From Rhodobacteraceae bacterium Alg231-04 (lineage in GTDB: Bacteria > Pseudomonadota > Alphaproteobacteria > Rhodobacterales > Rhodobacteraceae), in contig FREY01000006.1 in assembly GCA_900143635.1 (NCBI GenBank), positions 62,001 through 126,000 of the forward strand: DNA of 64,000 nucleotides. Reading direction: 5' to 3'. The notes below the pieces were generated by a model. That model was not told where the DNA came from and made no database searches. It saw only the letters and a list, made by a program, of their open reading frames with translations. Shown one piece after another: positions 37,067-45,517 of the stretch. Position 1 is the first letter of the stretch; every line of letters starts with the position of its first letter. A program made the position numbers and the translations under genes.

Positions 37067-38224
37067 CTATTCCTCCTGAAATGCCGCCAAAGCCTGACGG
37101 GCGATAACCACGCGCTGCACGTCTGACGCGCCTTCATAGATCCGCAGCGCGCGAATATCGCGATACAGTTCTTCCACTTTCTGACCGCGCCGGACCCCGT
37201 CGCCGCCATGCAGCTGCACCGCACGGTCGATGACAGACTGCGCCTGATCGGTCGAAAACAGCTTCGCCATCGCGGCCTCGCGGGTGACACGCGGCGCACC
37301 GGCGTCCTTGGCCCAGGCCGCGCGGTAGACCAGCAGCGCGGCCGCATCCACATCCAGCGCCATATCCGCGATATGACCCTGCACCATTTGCAAATCAAAC
37401 AGAGGCGCGCCTTGCACATGGCGCTCTATGACCCGCCTCAGCGCTTCGTCCAGCGCACGACGGGCAAAGCCCAGCGCCGCCGCCGCCACGGTCGAGCGGA
37501 ACACATCCAGCACCGACATGGCGATCTTGAACCCCTGCCCCGGCTGCCCCAGCATCGACGACGCAGGGATCCGGCAATCGCTAAAGCGCAACGTTGCCAG
37601 CGGATGCGGCGCGATAGTTTCCAGCCGCTCCACCACCTCAAAGCCCGGCAGGCCCGCAGGCAGAACAAAGGCGCTCAGCCCGCGCGCTCCCGGCGCCTCG
37701 CCGGTGCGGGCAAACAGCGTGTAGACATCCGCGATCCCACCATTGGAAATCCAGGTCTTCTCGCCGTTCAGTACATACTCATCCCCGTCCCGTACCGCAG
37801 TCATGGTCGAATTTGCCACATCTGATCCGGATTGCGGCTCGGTCAGCGCAAAGGCGGAAATCGCTTTGCCTGCGCGCGTCAGCGGCAACCACTCTGCCTG
37901 CTGTTCCCCGGTCCCGAACAGCGAAATCGCCCCGGTTCCCAGCCCCTGCATGGCAAAGGCAAAATCCGCCAGCCCATCGTGGCGCGCCAGCGTCTCGCGG
38001 ATCAGACACAATGTGCGCACATCCAGTGTCTCGCCCCGCATCGCACCGGAATGCTGCGCCCAGCCCGCATCGCCCAGTGCCGTGACCAATGCGCGGCACG
38101 CAGCATCAGTGTCACAATGGTCGATCCCAGACAGCTCAGCCGCCGCCCATGTGTCCAGCTCAGTCGCCAGAGCGCGATGCCTGTCTTCAAAAAACGGCCA
38201 GCTCAGAAACGTCTTATCCGCCAT
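37067..38224 (-). CDS. acyl-CoA dehydrogenase
   Basis: A 385-residue FAD enzyme of the acyl-CoA dehydrogenase fold. FAD/substrate segments are [21 protein letters not shown] and [21 protein letters not shown]. The C-terminal helical domain includes [43 protein letters not shown]; the glutamate in IYEGASD occupies the catalytic-base site. It is the last gene of the leftward block, 86 bp after the crotonase gene with a copy of the 39-bp intergenic repeat between them. In the anthraniloyl-CoA pathway, beta-oxidation-like steps follow ring reduction, and this enzyme fits there. The actual substrate is not shown by sequence. Confidence 0.9.
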   Translation of the reverse strand: MADKTFLSWPFFEDRHRALATELDTWAAAELSGIDHCDTDAACRALVTALGDAGWAQHSGAMRGETLDVRTLCLIRETLARHDGLADFAFAMQGLGTGAISLFGTGEQQAEWLPLTRAGKAISAFALTEPQSGSDVANSTMTAVRDGDEYVLNGEKTWISNGGIADVYTLFARTGEAPGARGLSAFVLPAGLPGFEVVERLETIAPHPLATLRFSDCRIPASSMLGQPGQGFKIAMSVLDVFRSTVAAAALGFARRALDEALRRVIERHVQGAPLFDLQMVQGHIADMALDVDAAALLVYRAAWAKDAGAPRVTREAAMAKLFSTDQAQSVIDRAVQLHGGDGVRRGQKVEELYRDIRALRIYEGASDVQRVVIARQALAAFQEE

Positions 38225-38241
38225 GGCTCACGCCCCCCTGT

Positions 38242-38280
38242 TTCCTCTTGCCCAAAATATCCCCGCCGGAGGCACCCGCA
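38242..38280. repeat. dispersed 39-bp intergenic repeat, copy 2
   Basis: It differs from the copy at 4411-4449 by two bases in 39 and keeps the TTCCTCTTGCC, A-rich ATAT and CCCCGCCGGAGGC blocks. Here it lies between two minus-strand genes (crotonase and acyl-CoA dehydrogenase), so relative to transcription it is inverted compared with copy 1. Confidence 0.7.
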
Positions 38281-38310
38281 CTCTCACTCAGCCCCGGATG
38301 CCCAAAAGGA

Positions 38311-39111
38311 TCAGTCGCCTTCAAAGATCGGTTTTTCTTTGTTCACAAAGGCGGTGTAGGCGCGTTCGAAATCGCCGGTCTGCATGCAGATCGCCTGGGC
38401 CTGGGCTTCGGCCTCAATCGCCTGCTCGATCGACATCGACCATTCCTGCGCCAGCATGGTCTTGGTGATCATATGGCCAAAATTCGGACCCGCAGCGATG
38501 CGGCTTGCCCAGCTCTGCGCCTCTTCCATCAGCGCCTCCTGTGGCACCACTTTGTTATGGAACCCCCAGGCGGCACCTTCTTCTGCGCTCATTGCGCGAC
38601 CCGTATACAGCAGCTCCGCCGTACGTCCCTGACCGATCAGACGCGGTAGGATCGCGCAGGCGCCCATGTCACAGCCGGCGAGGCCAACGCGGGTGAACAG
38701 AAAGGCCGTCTTGGCTTCGGGCGTGGCAATGCGCAGATCCGAGGCCATGGCGATGATCGCCCCGGCACCAACGCAGACCCCGTCGATGGCGGCGATGATC
38801 GGCTTGCCGCAGTTCACCATCGCCTTGACCAGATCGCCGGTCATCCGGGTGAACTTCAACAGATCTTTCATATCCATGCGCACCAGCGGCCCGATGATGT
38901 CATGTACATCGCCGCCCGAGGAGAAATTGCCGCCATTGGAGGCAAAGACCACGGCCTTCACATCGTCCGCGTAATGCAGATCGCGAAACCAATCGCGCAG
39001 CTCGGCATAGCTTTCAAAGGTCAGCGGGTTCTTGCGGTCAGGCCGGTCCAGCGCCACCGTGGCAATGCCATCCTCGATGGTGCAGAGGAAATGCTCAACG
39101 TCAGTTCTCAT
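38311..39111 (-). CDS. enoyl-CoA hydratase/isomerase (crotonase) family protein
   Basis: A 266-residue crotonase. The first oxyanion-hole segment is [14 protein letters not shown] near residue 60. The second is [51 protein letters not shown]. The [12 protein letters not shown] stretch has Asp/Cys where simple hydratases carry the second catalytic glutamate (PGAGGT-type), so it may be a ring-opening hydrolase or other crotonase rather than a plain hydratase. It lies 3 bp after the MarR stop, within the module headed by the 2-aminobenzoyl-CoA monooxygenase/reductase-type gene. A role in opening or hydrating the reduced ring is likely. Confidence 0.85.
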   Translation of the reverse strand: MRTDVEHFLCTIEDGIATVALDRPDRKNPLTFESYAELRDWFRDLHYADDVKAVVFASNGGNFSSGGDVHDIIGPLVRMDMKDLLKFTRMTGDLVKAMVNCGKPIIAAIDGVCVGAGAIIAMASDLRIATPEAKTAFLFTRVGLAGCDMGACAILPRLIGQGRTAELLYTGRAMSAEEGAAWGFHNKVVPQEALMEEAQSWASRIAAGPNFGHMITKTMLAQEWSMSIEQAIEAEAQAQAICMQTGDFERAYTAFVNKEKPIFEGD

Positions 39112-39114
39112 GTG

Positions 39115-39576
39115 TCAGTCCTTATCTTCCAGCTGGCGCGCAACAGTGTCGAGGCTCTCGGCAATCCGCGCGGCCTCGTCCCCCGGCACGCCCTCAAAAA
39201 TCGCATTGATCCAGGCCTCATGGGCGGCGGCCTGCGCGGCGAATTCAGCGCGGCCGGTATCCGTCAGTTTGGCGAGCGAGGCGCGCCGGTCTCCGGGCAC
39301 TTTTTCGCGCGCCACAAACCCGTCTTCGGCCAGACGTTCGATAATGCCGGTGACATTGCCGTTGGAGACCTTCAGCACGCCCGACAGCTCACTCATCTTC
39401 AACCCGTCGGGATACTGGCTGAGGGCCGCCATCACATCAAAGCGCGGCAGGGTGGTGGCAAAGTCCCGGCGCAGATTTTCACGCACCGCGTTTTCAACCG
39501 CCCGTGTGGCCTTGAGCGCCCGCAGCCAGAGCCGCAACCGTTCTTTGGATGTTTCGGCTGTTGTTGACCCGCTCAA
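39115..39576 (-). CDS. MarR family transcriptional regulator (lower-pathway module)
   Basis: A 153-residue winged-helix protein. The DNA-recognition region is LPRFDVMAALSQYPDGLKMSELSGVLKVSNGNVTGIIERLAEDGFVAREKVPGDRRASLAKLTDTGRAEF, which is typical MarR. It overlaps the upstream SDR gene by 4 nt and so is co-transcribed with the flavoprotein module. Such regulators usually bind palindromes at their own operon's promoter and respond to aromatic acids or acyl-CoA. The palindrome at 42651-42670 upstream of the flavoprotein gene is its best candidate site. Confidence 0.9.
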   Translation of the reverse strand: MSGSTTAETSKERLRLWLRALKATRAVENAVRENLRRDFATTLPRFDVMAALSQYPDGLKMSELSGVLKVSNGNVTGIIERLAEDGFVAREKVPGDRRASLAKLTDTGRAEFAAQAAAHEAWINAIFEGVPGDEAARIAESLDTVARQLEDKD

Positions 39577-40298
39577 ATCTCGCCTCCCGACACGCTCATC
39601 GCGTGCCCGTTGACCGAGGATGCGCCTTCGGATGCGAGGAACACGGCCGTTGCGGCCACTTCCTCAGGCGAGATCAGCCGCTGCATCGGATTGCCGCCAA
39701 CCACCATCGCCAACGCCTTTTCGCGCGGCATCTCGTGGCGCTCCATCAGACCGCTGATCGCGGTTTCCGCCATTTCTGTATCGACGAAACCAGGGCAGAT
39801 GGCATTGCAGGTGATCTGTCGTTTGGCCACGCCCAGCGCCACGGACCGCACCAGCCCCAGCACCCCGTGCTTGGAGGCCGCGTAGGCCGGGATATGTGCG
39901 CCGCCCTGCAAAGACGCGGTCGAGGCAATGGCGATCAGCCGCCCGCCCGGCGCCATGCCTGCCCGCAATGCGGCACGGAAGGTCAGGAAGGTGCCTGTCA
40001 TGTTTACCGTCAGGGTCTGCTGCCAGTCTGCCAGTTCAACATCTTCAATGCGCGCCGCAACCCCGGAGCCAGCATTGGCGACAACCACATCAAAGGGCGT
40101 ATCAAACAGCGCCTCGACCTGCGCCTCATCCGTAACATCCGCAGGCCTGATTTCCAGACCCGTTCCTTTGGCGGCTTGTTCCAGTGGCTCTCGCCGACGC
40201 CCGGAAATGACAACCTGATCACCCTTGGCGGCGAAGGCATGGGCAATCGCCCGCCCGATACCGGTGCCACCGCCCGTTACAAGAACCCTGCGTGTCAT
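39573..40298 (-). CDS. short-chain dehydrogenase/reductase (lower-pathway module)
   Basis: A 241-residue classical SDR. The NAD(P) motif [10 protein letters not shown] is near residue 8, NAG (VVANAGSG) is present, and the catalytic triad is Ser (ASTASLQ), Tyr and Lys (YAASK). It overlaps both neighbours by ATGA junctions. Following a 2-aminobenzoyl-CoA monooxygenase/reductase-type gene, it probably oxidises or reduces an alicyclic hydroxy/keto-acyl-CoA intermediate; that role is inferred from position only. Start 40298 was chosen because it forms the ATGA overlap and the Rossmann strand begins at once. Confidence 0.88.
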   Translation of the reverse strand: MTRRVLVTGGGTGIGRAIAHAFAAKGDQVVISGRRREPLEQAAKGTGLEIRPADVTDEAQVEALFDTPFDVVVANAGSGVAARIEDVELADWQQTLTVNMTGTFLTFRAALRAGMAPGGRLIAIASTASLQGGAHIPAYAASKHGVLGLVRSVALGVAKRQITCNAICPGFVDTEMAETAISGLMERHEMPREKALAMVVGGNPMQRLISPEEVAATAVFLASEGASSVNGHAMSVSGGEI

Positions 40299-42595
40299 GC
40301 TCTGATCACCATCTCTGCTTCCCTGTCGGCCAGACGCCATGCCTGATCCCGGCCTGCAATGTAGGGCAGCGGCCAGTCGGGGGCCAGACGGTCGCCGATC
40401 TTCTTGGCCTCATGCAGCGTCCAGTAAGGATCAGCCAGATGCGGACGGCCCACGCAGACCAGATCGGCCCGCCCTGCCATCAGGATCGAATTGGCGTGAT
40501 CTGCCTCGTAGATGTTGCCCACCGCCATAGTGGCGATCCGCGCCTCGTTGCGGATCCGGTCGGAAAACGGCGTCTGGAACATGCGGCCGTAGACCGGCTG
40601 GCCTTCGACCGAGGTCTGCCCCGCTGACACATCGATGATATCGGCGCCCGCATCCGAGAAGGCGCTGGAGATCGCAACCGCCTCCTCCGGGGTGACACCT
40701 GCATCCCCAACCCAGTCATTTGCCGAGATCCGCACCGACATCGGCTTGTCGGCTGGCCAGCCTGCGCGCATCGCGTTGAAAACCTCCAGCGGGTAGCGCA
40801 TCCGGTTTTCCAGTGATCCACCATATTCGTCACCGCGTGTGTTCGACATTGGTGAGATGAAGGATGAGATCAGATAGCCATGGGCCGCGTGCAATTCGAT
40901 CATGTCAAACCCGGCACGATCGGCCATTTCAGCGGCAGCAGTGAATTCAGCCGTCACCGCATCCATATCGGTGCGGGTCATCTCACGCGGTGCGTGGTTG
41001 TTGTCTGACCAGGCAATGGGCGAGGCTGACATTGTCTCCCAATTGCCATCCATCAGTGGCGCGTCCATCGTCTCCCAGCCAAGCTGGGTTGAGCCTTTGC
41101 GACCTGAATGGCCGATCTGGCAGCAGATCTTGGCGTCGGTTTCGGCGTGGACAAAACCCGTCAGGCGCTTCCAGCCTGCCTCGTGCTCGGGCGCATAAAG
41201 ACCGGGGCAGCCGGGGGTGATGCGGCCTTCGGCGGAAACACAGGTCATTTCGGTATAGACCAGCCCAGCACCCCCCTTGGCGCGCTCGCCGTAGTGGATC
41301 AGGTGCCAGTCACCGGGCGTGCCGTCCACCGCCTTATACTGCGCCATGGGCGAGACAACGATACGGTTTTTCAGGGCCATATTGCCCAGTTTGAAGGGCG
41401 CAAACATCGGCGCGCGCACTGGTTCACCGGCGGGCACACCGGCCTTTTCCTGGAACCATTTCTCCGCCGAGGCAACCCAGTCCGGATCACGCAGGCGCAA
41501 GTTTTCATGGGAAATCCGCTGCGAGCGGGTCAGCAGCGCATAGTTGAACTGGGTCTGATCAGTGTCGAGGTAGCGCTCAACCTCCTCGAACCACTCCAGC
41601 GAGTTGCGCGCCGCTGATTGCAGGCGCAGAACATCCAGACGGCGTTCTTCCTGATAGCGCTCAAAGGCCTGCTCCAGCGTGGGTTCGGTGGACACAAATT
41701 CCGCCAGTGCAATCGCGCTGTCAAAGGCGAGCCGTGACCCCGACCCGATTGAGAAATGCGCCGTGGCGGAGGCATCGCCCAACAGCACGACATTCTCGTG
41801 ATACCATTTTTCACACAGCACTCGGGGGAAGTTCATCCACACCGCCGAACCACGCAGATGATCCGCGTTGGAGATTAGCTTGTGGCCATCCAGGTGGTCT
41901 TTGAAGATCTCCTCGCAGGTGGCGATGATCTCTTCCTTGGACATGTCCTCAAAGCCCCAGGCCTCCCATGTTTCGGGGCGGCATTCGACGATCACCGTCG
42001 CGGTTTTGTCGTCAAACTGGTAGGCGTGAACCCAGACCCAGCCGTGTTTTGTCTTCTCGAAGATGAAGGTGAAGGCATCATCAAATTTCTGATGGGTGCC
42101 GAGCCAGATAAACTTGCAGGGGCGCACATCGATGCTGGGTTTGAATTCGTCCTCGAACTCGGTCCGCACGGCCGAGTTCAGACCGTCACAGCCCACCACC
42201 AGATCATAGTCTTTCTGGTATTCAGACGCCGGTTTGGCCTCGATTTCGAACTGCAGATCAACGCCCAGCTCGCGGGCGCGGTCCTGCAGCAGCAGCAGCA
42301 TCTGTTTACGGCCGATACCGGCAAACCCATGGCCACCGGAGACAGTACGCTCACCGTTGCGGACTACGGCGATGTCGTCCCAATAGGCAAAACACTCGCG
42401 GATCGCCTCGGCACTTTGTGGGTCATTTGTGCGCAGGTTGTCCAGCGCGTCATCAGACAGAACCACACCCCAGCCAAATGTATCATCCGCCTTGTTACGC
42501 TCGAACACCGTCACTTCGGCGTCAGGCTGGCGCAGCTTCATCGAGATTGCAAAATACAGGCCCGCCGGGCCGCCACCTAGGCATGCTACTTTCAT
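40295..42595 (-). CDS. bifunctional aromatic-CoA monooxygenase/reductase (2-aminobenzoyl-CoA or salicylyl-CoA 5-hydroxylase type)
   Basis: A 766-residue fusion. The N-terminal half (about 1-385) is an FAD monooxygenase with the dinucleotide motif [16 protein letters not shown], the [13 protein letters not shown] motif and [18 protein letters not shown]. The C-terminal half (about 395-766) is an FMN old-yellow-enzyme barrel ([43 protein letters not shown]). This architecture is that of 2-aminobenzoyl-CoA monooxygenase/reductase from Azoarcus evansii, which hydroxylates and reduces anthraniloyl-CoA; databases often call relatives salicylyl-CoA 5-hydroxylase. The following SDR, crotonase and acyl-CoA dehydrogenase support the anthraniloyl-CoA reading. 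GGGAGG precedes the ATG. Confidence 0.88.
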   Translation of the reverse strand: MKVACLGGGPAGLYFAISMKLRQPDAEVTVFERNKADDTFGWGVVLSDDALDNLRTNDPQSAEAIRECFAYWDDIAVVRNGERTVSGGHGFAGIGRKQMLLLLQDRARELGVDLQFEIEAKPASEYQKDYDLVVGCDGLNSAVRTEFEDEFKPSIDVRPCKFIWLGTHQKFDDAFTFIFEKTKHGWVWVHAYQFDDKTATVIVECRPETWEAWGFEDMSKEEIIATCEEIFKDHLDGHKLISNADHLRGSAVWMNFPRVLCEKWYHENVVLLGDASATAHFSIGSGSRLAFDSAIALAEFVSTEPTLEQAFERYQEERRLDVLRLQSAARNSLEWFEEVERYLDTDQTQFNYALLTRSQRISHENLRLRDPDWVASAEKWFQEKAGVPAGEPVRAPMFAPFKLGNMALKNRIVVSPMAQYKAVDGTPGDWHLIHYGERAKGGAGLVYTEMTCVSAEGRITPGCPGLYAPEHEAGWKRLTGFVHAETDAKICCQIGHSGRKGSTQLGWETMDAPLMDGNWETMSASPIAWSDNNHAPREMTRTDMDAVTAEFTAAAEMADRAGFDMIELHAAHGYLISSFISPMSNTRGDEYGGSLENRMRYPLEVFNAMRAGWPADKPMSVRISANDWVGDAGVTPEEAVAISSAFSDAGADIIDVSAGQTSVEGQPVYGRMFQTPFSDRIRNEARIATMAVGNIYEADHANSILMAGRADLVCVGRPHLADPYWTLHEAKKIGDRLAPDWPLPYIAGRDQAWRLADREAEMVIRA

Positions 42596-42641
42596 CGTAT
42601 TCCCTCCCGGAGTGCTGGTTATTCAGACTTTACGATAGGTC

Positions 42642-42690
42642 GGTCAAAAAAAACTTCAAGCATAAAGTTTCATACTTAAAGCACTTTGAG
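42642..42690 (-). promoter_or_regulatory. promoter/operator candidate of the flavoprotein module
   Basis: An imperfect palindrome, AAACTTCAAGCATAAAGTTT (42651-42670), matches its own complement at 16 of 20 positions. A second, CTTAAAGCACTTTGAG, at 42675-42690 lies right beside it. On the minus strand TTGAAG, 16 bp, TATCGT is a possible -35/-10 pair overlapping the first palindrome. This is the 179-bp gap before the monooxygenase/reductase gene, where the downstream MarR protein would be expected to bind. Confidence 0.45.
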
Positions 42691-42774
42691 GCAAGTCCGC
42701 TTTGGACAGTTAGGCACGCAAATTGCGCCACCCGCCCAAACGGGCAGATGGGCATCAATCAGCCGGGGCCGAAT

Positions 42775-43500
42775 TTATAGAGTCGTGGTCGACACGCTCG
42801 CCCCGCCACAGACATAAAGCGTCTGGCCGGTGACAAAGCCGTTCTCCGGATCGCAGAAAAACAGGAAAGCGTTAGAGATATCCCGCGTGGTGCCAAGACG
42901 GCCCACCGGCAGTTTCTTGGCCAGCTGTTCCTCGCGGTCCGATCCCTTATCGATGATGCCCCAGAAATTGTCGGTCTGCACCGGACCTGGCGCCACCACA
43001 TTGACGGTGATCCCATGCGGTGCCAGCTCCAGCGCCCAGGTGCGGGCCATGCCGATCTGTCCCGCCTTGGTCGCCGAATAGGCGGTACGCGTCGGCACGC
43101 CAAGTGCGGCGCGGCTACCGTTGAACAGCACCCGGCCAAAGTTCCGGGCCTTCATCGACGGCAGGAAGGCCTGCAACAGTGTCAGCGCAGAGCCCAAATG
43201 CAGTTGAGTGAGCCCCGCCAGATCATCCGGCGTGGCCTCTTCCAGCAGATTGGGCCAGATCATCCCGGCGTTGTGAATGAAATGGCTGACCTGATGCTTG
43301 GCGGCGATGGTTTGCGCGGCGACCTCGACCGCTGCGGGCTCCAGCAGATCGGCCTTCACCGTCTCAAAATCCGGGTGTTCAAAACCTTCCGGTGCATTGC
43401 GCGCGATAGAGACGACCTTATAGCCCTTCTCCAGCAGGCGTTGCGCCAGATCCAGACCAATGCCCTTGGAGGCGCCGGTGATGACGGCAGTATAGCTCAT
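42775..43500 (-). CDS. short-chain dehydrogenase/reductase (upper-pathway module)
   Basis: A 241-residue classical SDR with TGASKGIGLDLA at residues 9-20, an HNAG motif (HFIHNAGMIW) and the catalytic Ser (FNGSRAA), Tyr and Lys (YSATK). It ends the oxygenase-ligase operon; its start overlaps the cyclase-family stop by 4 nt. If the indole-acetate reading is right, it could act on a 3-hydroxyoxindole or an isatin-level intermediate, but sequence alone does not show the substrate. Confidence 0.88.
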   Translation of the reverse strand: MSYTAVITGASKGIGLDLAQRLLEKGYKVVSIARNAPEGFEHPDFETVKADLLEPAAVEVAAQTIAAKHQVSHFIHNAGMIWPNLLEEATPDDLAGLTQLHLGSALTLLQAFLPSMKARNFGRVLFNGSRAALGVPTRTAYSATKAGQIGMARTWALELAPHGITVNVVAPGPVQTDNFWGIIDKGSDREEQLAKKLPVGRLGTTRDISNAFLFFCDPENGFVTGQTLYVCGGASVSTTTL

Positions 43501-44276
43501 GACTTATCCTCGACCATGGCCATCACGCGCAGCGGGCTGCCGGTGCCGTTCTTGATTTTCAACGGTGGTGCCATCAGCACCGCACCGGTTGCCGGCAGTT
43601 GGTCCAGATTGGCCAGACATTGCAGCCCGTATTTGCCGGCACCATGCAATATGAAATGCGCCGGGTATGGCGGCGTGTAATGCATGCCCTGCCCTGCATC
43701 CGTGCCAACGGTTTCCGTGCCAAAGCCGCGAATGTTGCGTTCTTCGACCAAGAGGCGCATGGCCGCAGGTGTGGGACCGGGTGAATGCGGGCCATCGTCG
43801 GTCATGTTCAGATAGGCCTCGCCCCGGCGCTTGGACCAGTCGGTGCGCATCAGAACCCAGGCATCCGCCGGGATCTGGCCGTGTTCGGCTTCCCAGGCGG
43901 TGATCACCTCCGGTGTCAGCTCATAATCGTCATCCTTGGCGGCCCCTTCGGAACAGTCGATCACCACGACCGGGCCAACGAACATGTCGACCGGGATCTC
44001 ATCCACCGATCCGTTGGGCACATCGCGTCCCGAAATCCAGTGACTGGGGGCATCGAAATGCGTGCCTGTGTGTTCCGACAGGGTCAGGTTGTGCCATTTC
44101 CACGCCGGGCCGCGATGGTCATAGGCGCTGATTTCCTCCATCCGGAAACGGGCGCATTGGCCGAACTCCGGCGGCAGGATGATGACCGGGAAATCCGGGT
44201 CCAGCGTATGGGTCAGATCGACCACGCGGATGGCGCCAGCGGCTATGCCAGCGGCGAAATCGGTAAGAGTGCTCAT
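43497..44276 (-). CDS. cyclase-family metal hydrolase, isatin hydrolase candidate
   Basis: A 259-residue protein of the cyclase/kynurenine-formamidase-like fold. The metal motif HTGTHFDAPSHW is at residues 69-80. It gives His69, His73 and Asp75, the H-x3-H-x-D arrangement that binds manganese in isatin hydrolase, plus His79. Family members open cyclic amides or formamides. In a cluster with a 2-aminobenzoyl-CoA-type flavoprotein, hydrolysis of isatin to isatinate (2-aminophenylglyoxylate) is the most sensible reaction. Kynurenine formamidase is an alternative, but no tryptophan-2,3-dioxygenase or kynureninase is nearby. Both ends overlap neighbours by ATGA. The frame extends upstream into the DUF35 gene, but ATG 44276 starts the conserved fold. 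Confidence 0.8.
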   Translation of the reverse strand: MSTLTDFAAGIAAGAIRVVDLTHTLDPDFPVIILPPEFGQCARFRMEEISAYDHRGPAWKWHNLTLSEHTGTHFDAPSHWISGRDVPNGSVDEIPVDMFVGPVVVIDCSEGAAKDDDYELTPEVITAWEAEHGQIPADAWVLMRTDWSKRRGEAYLNMTDDGPHSPGPTPAAMRLLVEERNIRGFGTETVGTDAGQGMHYTPPYPAHFILHGAGKYGLQCLANLDQLPATGAVLMAPPLKIKNGTGSPLRVMAMVEDKS

Positions 44277-45517
44277 CCCGCACCTCCCATGGTGAGTTCG
44301 CGTTCCAGAACCTTGGGGTTCTCGGCGTGGCGGGCGGCGGTCTCTTTGGCGATGTCGCCGCAATAGACATCTTCCAGCCCGTCGCGCAGGCCTTGGACGA
44401 CGGACCGCGCCAGACCTGCGGGCGGCACCTTGGGCGGCGGCAGCGGCTGGTGCCATTCGTCATCGGTGGGGCCGACAAAGACATTCATCACCCGCAGGCC
44501 ACTGCTGCGGAATTCACCGCGCAAAGACTGGCTGAGCGACAGCGCCGCCGCCTGCGAGGCGCAGAAACTGCCGAACGACGGATCATTGGCCAGCGCATTC
44601 ACCGACAGGATATTGACCCAAGCCACGGCCGAATTCACCCCGTCCGCGGTGCGCGCGCACATGCCGGGACCGAACGCCTGTGCCAGACGCATGAGGCCGA
44701 GGTAGTTCACCTCCATCTCGTCGCGGGCCCAGCCGGTGTCGCCGCGCGCCAGTGCGCCGCCTGGGCGCAGGAAGCGGGCGTTGTTGATCAGGATATCGAC
44801 CTTGCCGCCAATCTCGCCCGCAAGTTCCTTGACCGAGGCCGTATCGGTCACATCCAAAGGCAGAATTTCGGCGTCAGGCATCAGGGCGCGATTGGGATTG
44901 GGGCGCCAGCTCTCGGCTTCCCCAACAAAGATCATCGTGGCACCGGCATCTTTCAGGACCTTCACCAAGGCGGGCGCATTCGGATTGCGCCCATCCGCGA
45001 TCAGCACCCGGCGCAGTTTCGGGTCGCAAGAGATTGCGCGCAGGATCGGGTCGTCTTCCATGTTGGGCGTCCTTTCCATCGGCAGGGCCATGATGACCCC
45101 TTGGCCCGCCTTATCCAGACGGTTGATCATCTTCACACGGGCGCGTGGTTCTATGTCGCCGTGCAGATGGCACAGCACGGTGGGGCCTGCGTCCAGCTTG
45201 ACTGAGCCCATGCGCCAGGGCGCGCGTTCACGGAAGTAGCTATTCACCGAGGTCTGCACCGTGGTTTCGGCCAGCAGCTCGCCAAAAGGCGTGATGTCGC
45301 GCCACGGCAGTTCGACCCCCAGACAGTTGCAGCAGGCATCGCGCGGCGGGTATTGCACCGTACCGCATTCCACGCAGGTTTGCAGCGCAAAGCGCCCCTC
45401 GGCGGCGCAGGCCGTCAGGCCCACAGCGGCGCGCGAGCGGATTTCCAGCGGCTGTGTCGGCACAACCGAGCGGATCTGAGGGTTCTTTCTTGGCGGCGGA
45501 GACAGCGGATTGGTCAT
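44273..45517 (-). CDS. DUF35 (zinc ribbon-OB) protein fused to a degenerate SDR domain
   Basis: A 414-residue fusion. Residues about 38-150 form a DUF35 unit: a zinc ribbon with Cys48, Cys51, Cys62 and Cys65, then an OB-fold (FGELLAETTVQTSVNSYF...VLCHLHGDIEPRARVKM). Residues about 168-400 resemble an SDR, but the nucleotide glycine motif is ADGRNPNAPA and NNAG is NNAR (245-248). The catalytic Tyr and Lys are Phe318 and Gln322, although Ser305 is kept. The SDR half should therefore be catalytically inactive. DUF35 proteins partner thiolase-like enzymes, and the thiolase-like gene overlaps this one by ATGA. Its likely role is to complete a CoA-dependent retro-aldolase. Confidence 0.8.
   Translation of the reverse strand: MTNPLSPPPRKNPQIRSVVPTQPLEIRSRAAVGLTACAAEGRFALQTCVECGTVQYPPRDACCNCLGVELPWRDITPFGELLAETTVQTSVNSYFRERAPWRMGSVKLDAGPTVLCHLHGDIEPRARVKMINRLDKAGQGVIMALPMERTPNMEDDPILRAISCDPKLRRVLIADGRNPNAPALVKVLKDAGATMIFVGEAESWRPNPNRALMPDAEILPLDVTDTASVKELAGEIGGKVDILINNARFLRPGGALARGDTGWARDEMEVNYLGLMRLAQAFGPGMCARTADGVNSAVAWVNILSVNALANDPSFGSFCASQAAALSLSQSLRGEFRSSGLRVMNVFVGPTDDEWHQPLPPPKVPPAGLARSVVQGLRDGLEDVYCGDIAKETAARHAENPKVLERELTMGGAG

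Noticed and set aside
36722-37419. Small frames on both strands in the gap before the acyl-CoA dehydrogenase gene
   Set aside because: They overlap the terminator or the dehydrogenase, lack ribosome sites and have Arg/Trp/Pro-rich random composition.
40295-42595. Naming the flavoprotein salicylyl-CoA 5-hydroxylase and the block a salicylate pathway
   Set aside because: The FAD-OYE fusion is the architecture of 2-aminobenzoyl-CoA monooxygenase/reductase, and no gentisate ring-cleavage dioxygenase is present. The salicylate name is probably an annotation habit.
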